A stretch of 64,000 bases of DNA, taken from positions 120,240,837 to 120,304,836 of the forward strand of contig CM067083.1 of assembly GCA_034008185.1 (NCBI GenBank). The letters run 5' to 3'. This DNA is from Gorsachius magnificus (Eukaryota; Chordata; Aves; Pelecaniformes; Ardeidae). Position 1 is the stretch's first letter; every line of letters begins with the position of its first letter. Under the pieces are notes generated by a model, which did not search any database, was not told the origin of the DNA, and was given only the letters and a program-made list of their open reading frames with translations. Shown here one piece after another: positions 62,414-64,000 of this stretch. The position numbers were made by a program, and so were the translations under genes.

Positions 62414-64000
62414 GCCAGAGAAAGTTCTTTCCAGTCAGGATATACGAGTCAGTGGGGTTATTTTTATTTTAGTTTGGGGGGGAGAAAGAAAAAACCCACC
62501 CCACCTTATTAATATTATTTTTATTGCTTAATTTATAAGCATTACCTGCTGCTCCCTGTCAAAGTGACGGAAGAACAGTAACCATTAGATGAAGATTAAG
62601 CTTCTGGGGAAGAAAAGGGAGGAAAACCCTCAAACATGGAAGTGATTTTTCCATCCAGCTTTGTGCAATTTTGTGTTTTACTCTGTCAGCCATTGATGAG
62701 CGCATTTAGTCTCCTTAAATCCTCCTTAAGCTGAGGTTTAGGAAGGCCCTCAGTTGCAAAGTCTTGGAAAGTGATTCAGCGCGACTGCCCTACTGCAATC
62801 TTACAGACGTCTAAAGCCAATAAGGGATTTGGTGTTTTCTAGGCATCGGGCAAAAGCTCTTGAGAATTGTAAAAAATACCCCGCTCTTATCTGGAGGAGG
62901 AGCAGGGAGATGGGAGATGTTAGGAGCCTGAACTCTGCTGCATTTCAGAGGAAGGTGAGGACTCCCGTTAGTAAATAAAATCCCCATCTCCAGGGACTGT
63001 TTTCCTAAATAAGAGTCACTCGTACATAAGCATCGTTGTTGAAGTAGTTAGCAGAATTCAGAAGCTGAATGCTTGTAACTGCTCTAACATTTAGTATCTC
63101 TTTCCTAAAAGGTAAGGGTAATAAATATGCTTGCATGATTAGGGATTGGCTTCTCAGCCGTCCCTTCACAAGCAGATTGGAGTCAGTGTAGTTTCATGGA
63201 CAGCTAAATGAGAGTGAAAACAAAAAAGTATAAAAAGAGACATTTCTTTGTTCAGCATATGTTCCCCGTTTTCTATTTTTTCCATATACATTTTTTAAGT
63301 TGTCTCCAGTTGCTTTGATGAGACTCTTGTGTCAAAGGCAAGATGAAAGTAAGTAAATATGGATAAAGTCAGCGGAGGCTAACTGGGAAATTTATTTGAA
63401 TCCTAGAAACTTCTCAATTTTTTTTCAAAAATGAATGTTAAAGTAGCACAATTATAATAGCACAATTCTAGCGGGTCAGCGCCAAATGTTTTTCAGACGA
63501 CTTTTTTTCTACTTTTTGAGATTGGCGAGTTAACTCTGTGGACATTTCTACTATACCTAGTAATCTCCATTAGTATAAAGCTAAGTTTTAAAAAAAAGTA
63601 TAAACATGCAAAAATCAAGGCCAGCGATTTTACATATTCTTTAGATCCTTTTATAGCTTGTCTATGTCTTTTTTTGTAAGCTTAATCAGGAAAGCGAATG
63701 TGACTTCATGGGGTTTTTTTTTCCTTCCTGCTTTTACTTCATAGCAAAAGGCCAAAAACTGCAACTTGTTTGTTTGTTCCTTCGTCTTCAGTCATAATAA
63801 TGAATGTGTCAGCAGAATTTTCTGAGGGGCAAAAAATAAATTGGTCATTCCAGTGAATGGAGAAATAGAGGTGTTAAGACCATGGCTCTTGGGTGGGTTC
63901 CCCGCCACCTCCTAATAAGGATCTTCTCCCATACACATCTGTAAGGACCACCTCTTCTCCCAGTGGCTGCTGAATATCACTTCTGTTGCCATCCCTGGTA

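Larger units (their letters stand above)
60530..64000. other. Unique sequence, no gene
   Basis: Small features only: a 14-base tandem duplication (61831-61858), a 16-base perfect palindrome (62398-62413), T-runs near 62137-62150, and a G7 run near 62476. No recognised coding sequence or transposon. Confidence 0.55.

Noticed and set aside
1..64000. tRNA, snRNA, well-known miRNA, CRISPR array or bacterial operon
   Set aside because: I looked for tRNA B-box-like motifs, U6-like starts, common miRNA seeds (let-7, miR-9, miR-124, miR-30 and others) and spaced direct repeats, and found none.

Overview
The window reads as AT-rich, repeat-poor, non-coding vertebrate DNA, most likely from a bird. The diagnostic evidence is a set of CR1 LINE fragments. 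Their 3' ends carry the CR1 signature (a ggttggactagatgacc-type block, then ccttccaacc, then ATTCTATG-like octamers), and two copies still show the C-terminal part of the CR1 ORF2 protein. A short piece near 6.7 kb resembles the edge of an avian ERV LTR. There is no bacterial-type gene density, no operon, no tRNA, rRNA or CRISPR array. No open frame looks like a complete host gene: the longest (about 140 codons) are either CR1 ORF2 or unrecognised. The window is best read as intron and/or intergenic sequence.

Layout. 1-0.75 kb could be the end of a 3' UTR, since it has AATAAA followed by a GT-rich tract. 0.8-5.9 kb is featureless apart from one weak minus-strand exon-like segment at 1.3 kb. 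5.9-6.76 kb holds a very old CR1 and an LTR edge. 7-14.9 kb is unique sequence with many T-runs, one of them 39 nt, and a near-perfect 37-bp palindrome at 11.76 kb. 14.9-16.1 kb holds two antisense CR1 pieces. 17.56 kb has an exon-like segment with good splice signals. 20.7-23.6 kb is the CR1 hot spot: an old copy, an inverted pair of CR1 3' ends, a 620-bp copy and a 280-bp copy of another subfamily. 27.9-28.5 kb holds a sister of the 620-bp copy. 28.5-33.3 kb is unique except for a 30-bp CR1 tail.

The right half lacks recognisable transposons but has four segments where CpG is far denser than in the surrounding DNA: 33.3-35.2, 38.46-39.25, 48.67-48.95 and 55.24-55.95 kb. A tight G-quadruplex motif lies at 41.38 kb. 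These CpG-retaining blocks are the best candidates for function (regulatory or conserved non-coding DNA).

I did not find a new gene system. The most checkable oddities are the CpG-dense AT-rich blocks, the 11.76-kb palindrome, the 21.1-21.45-kb inverted CR1 pair, the two CR1 copies that start at the same point, and the G4 motif. CpG and run-length figures were counted by eye; alignments to CR1 and LTR consensus sequences are from memory, not from a search.
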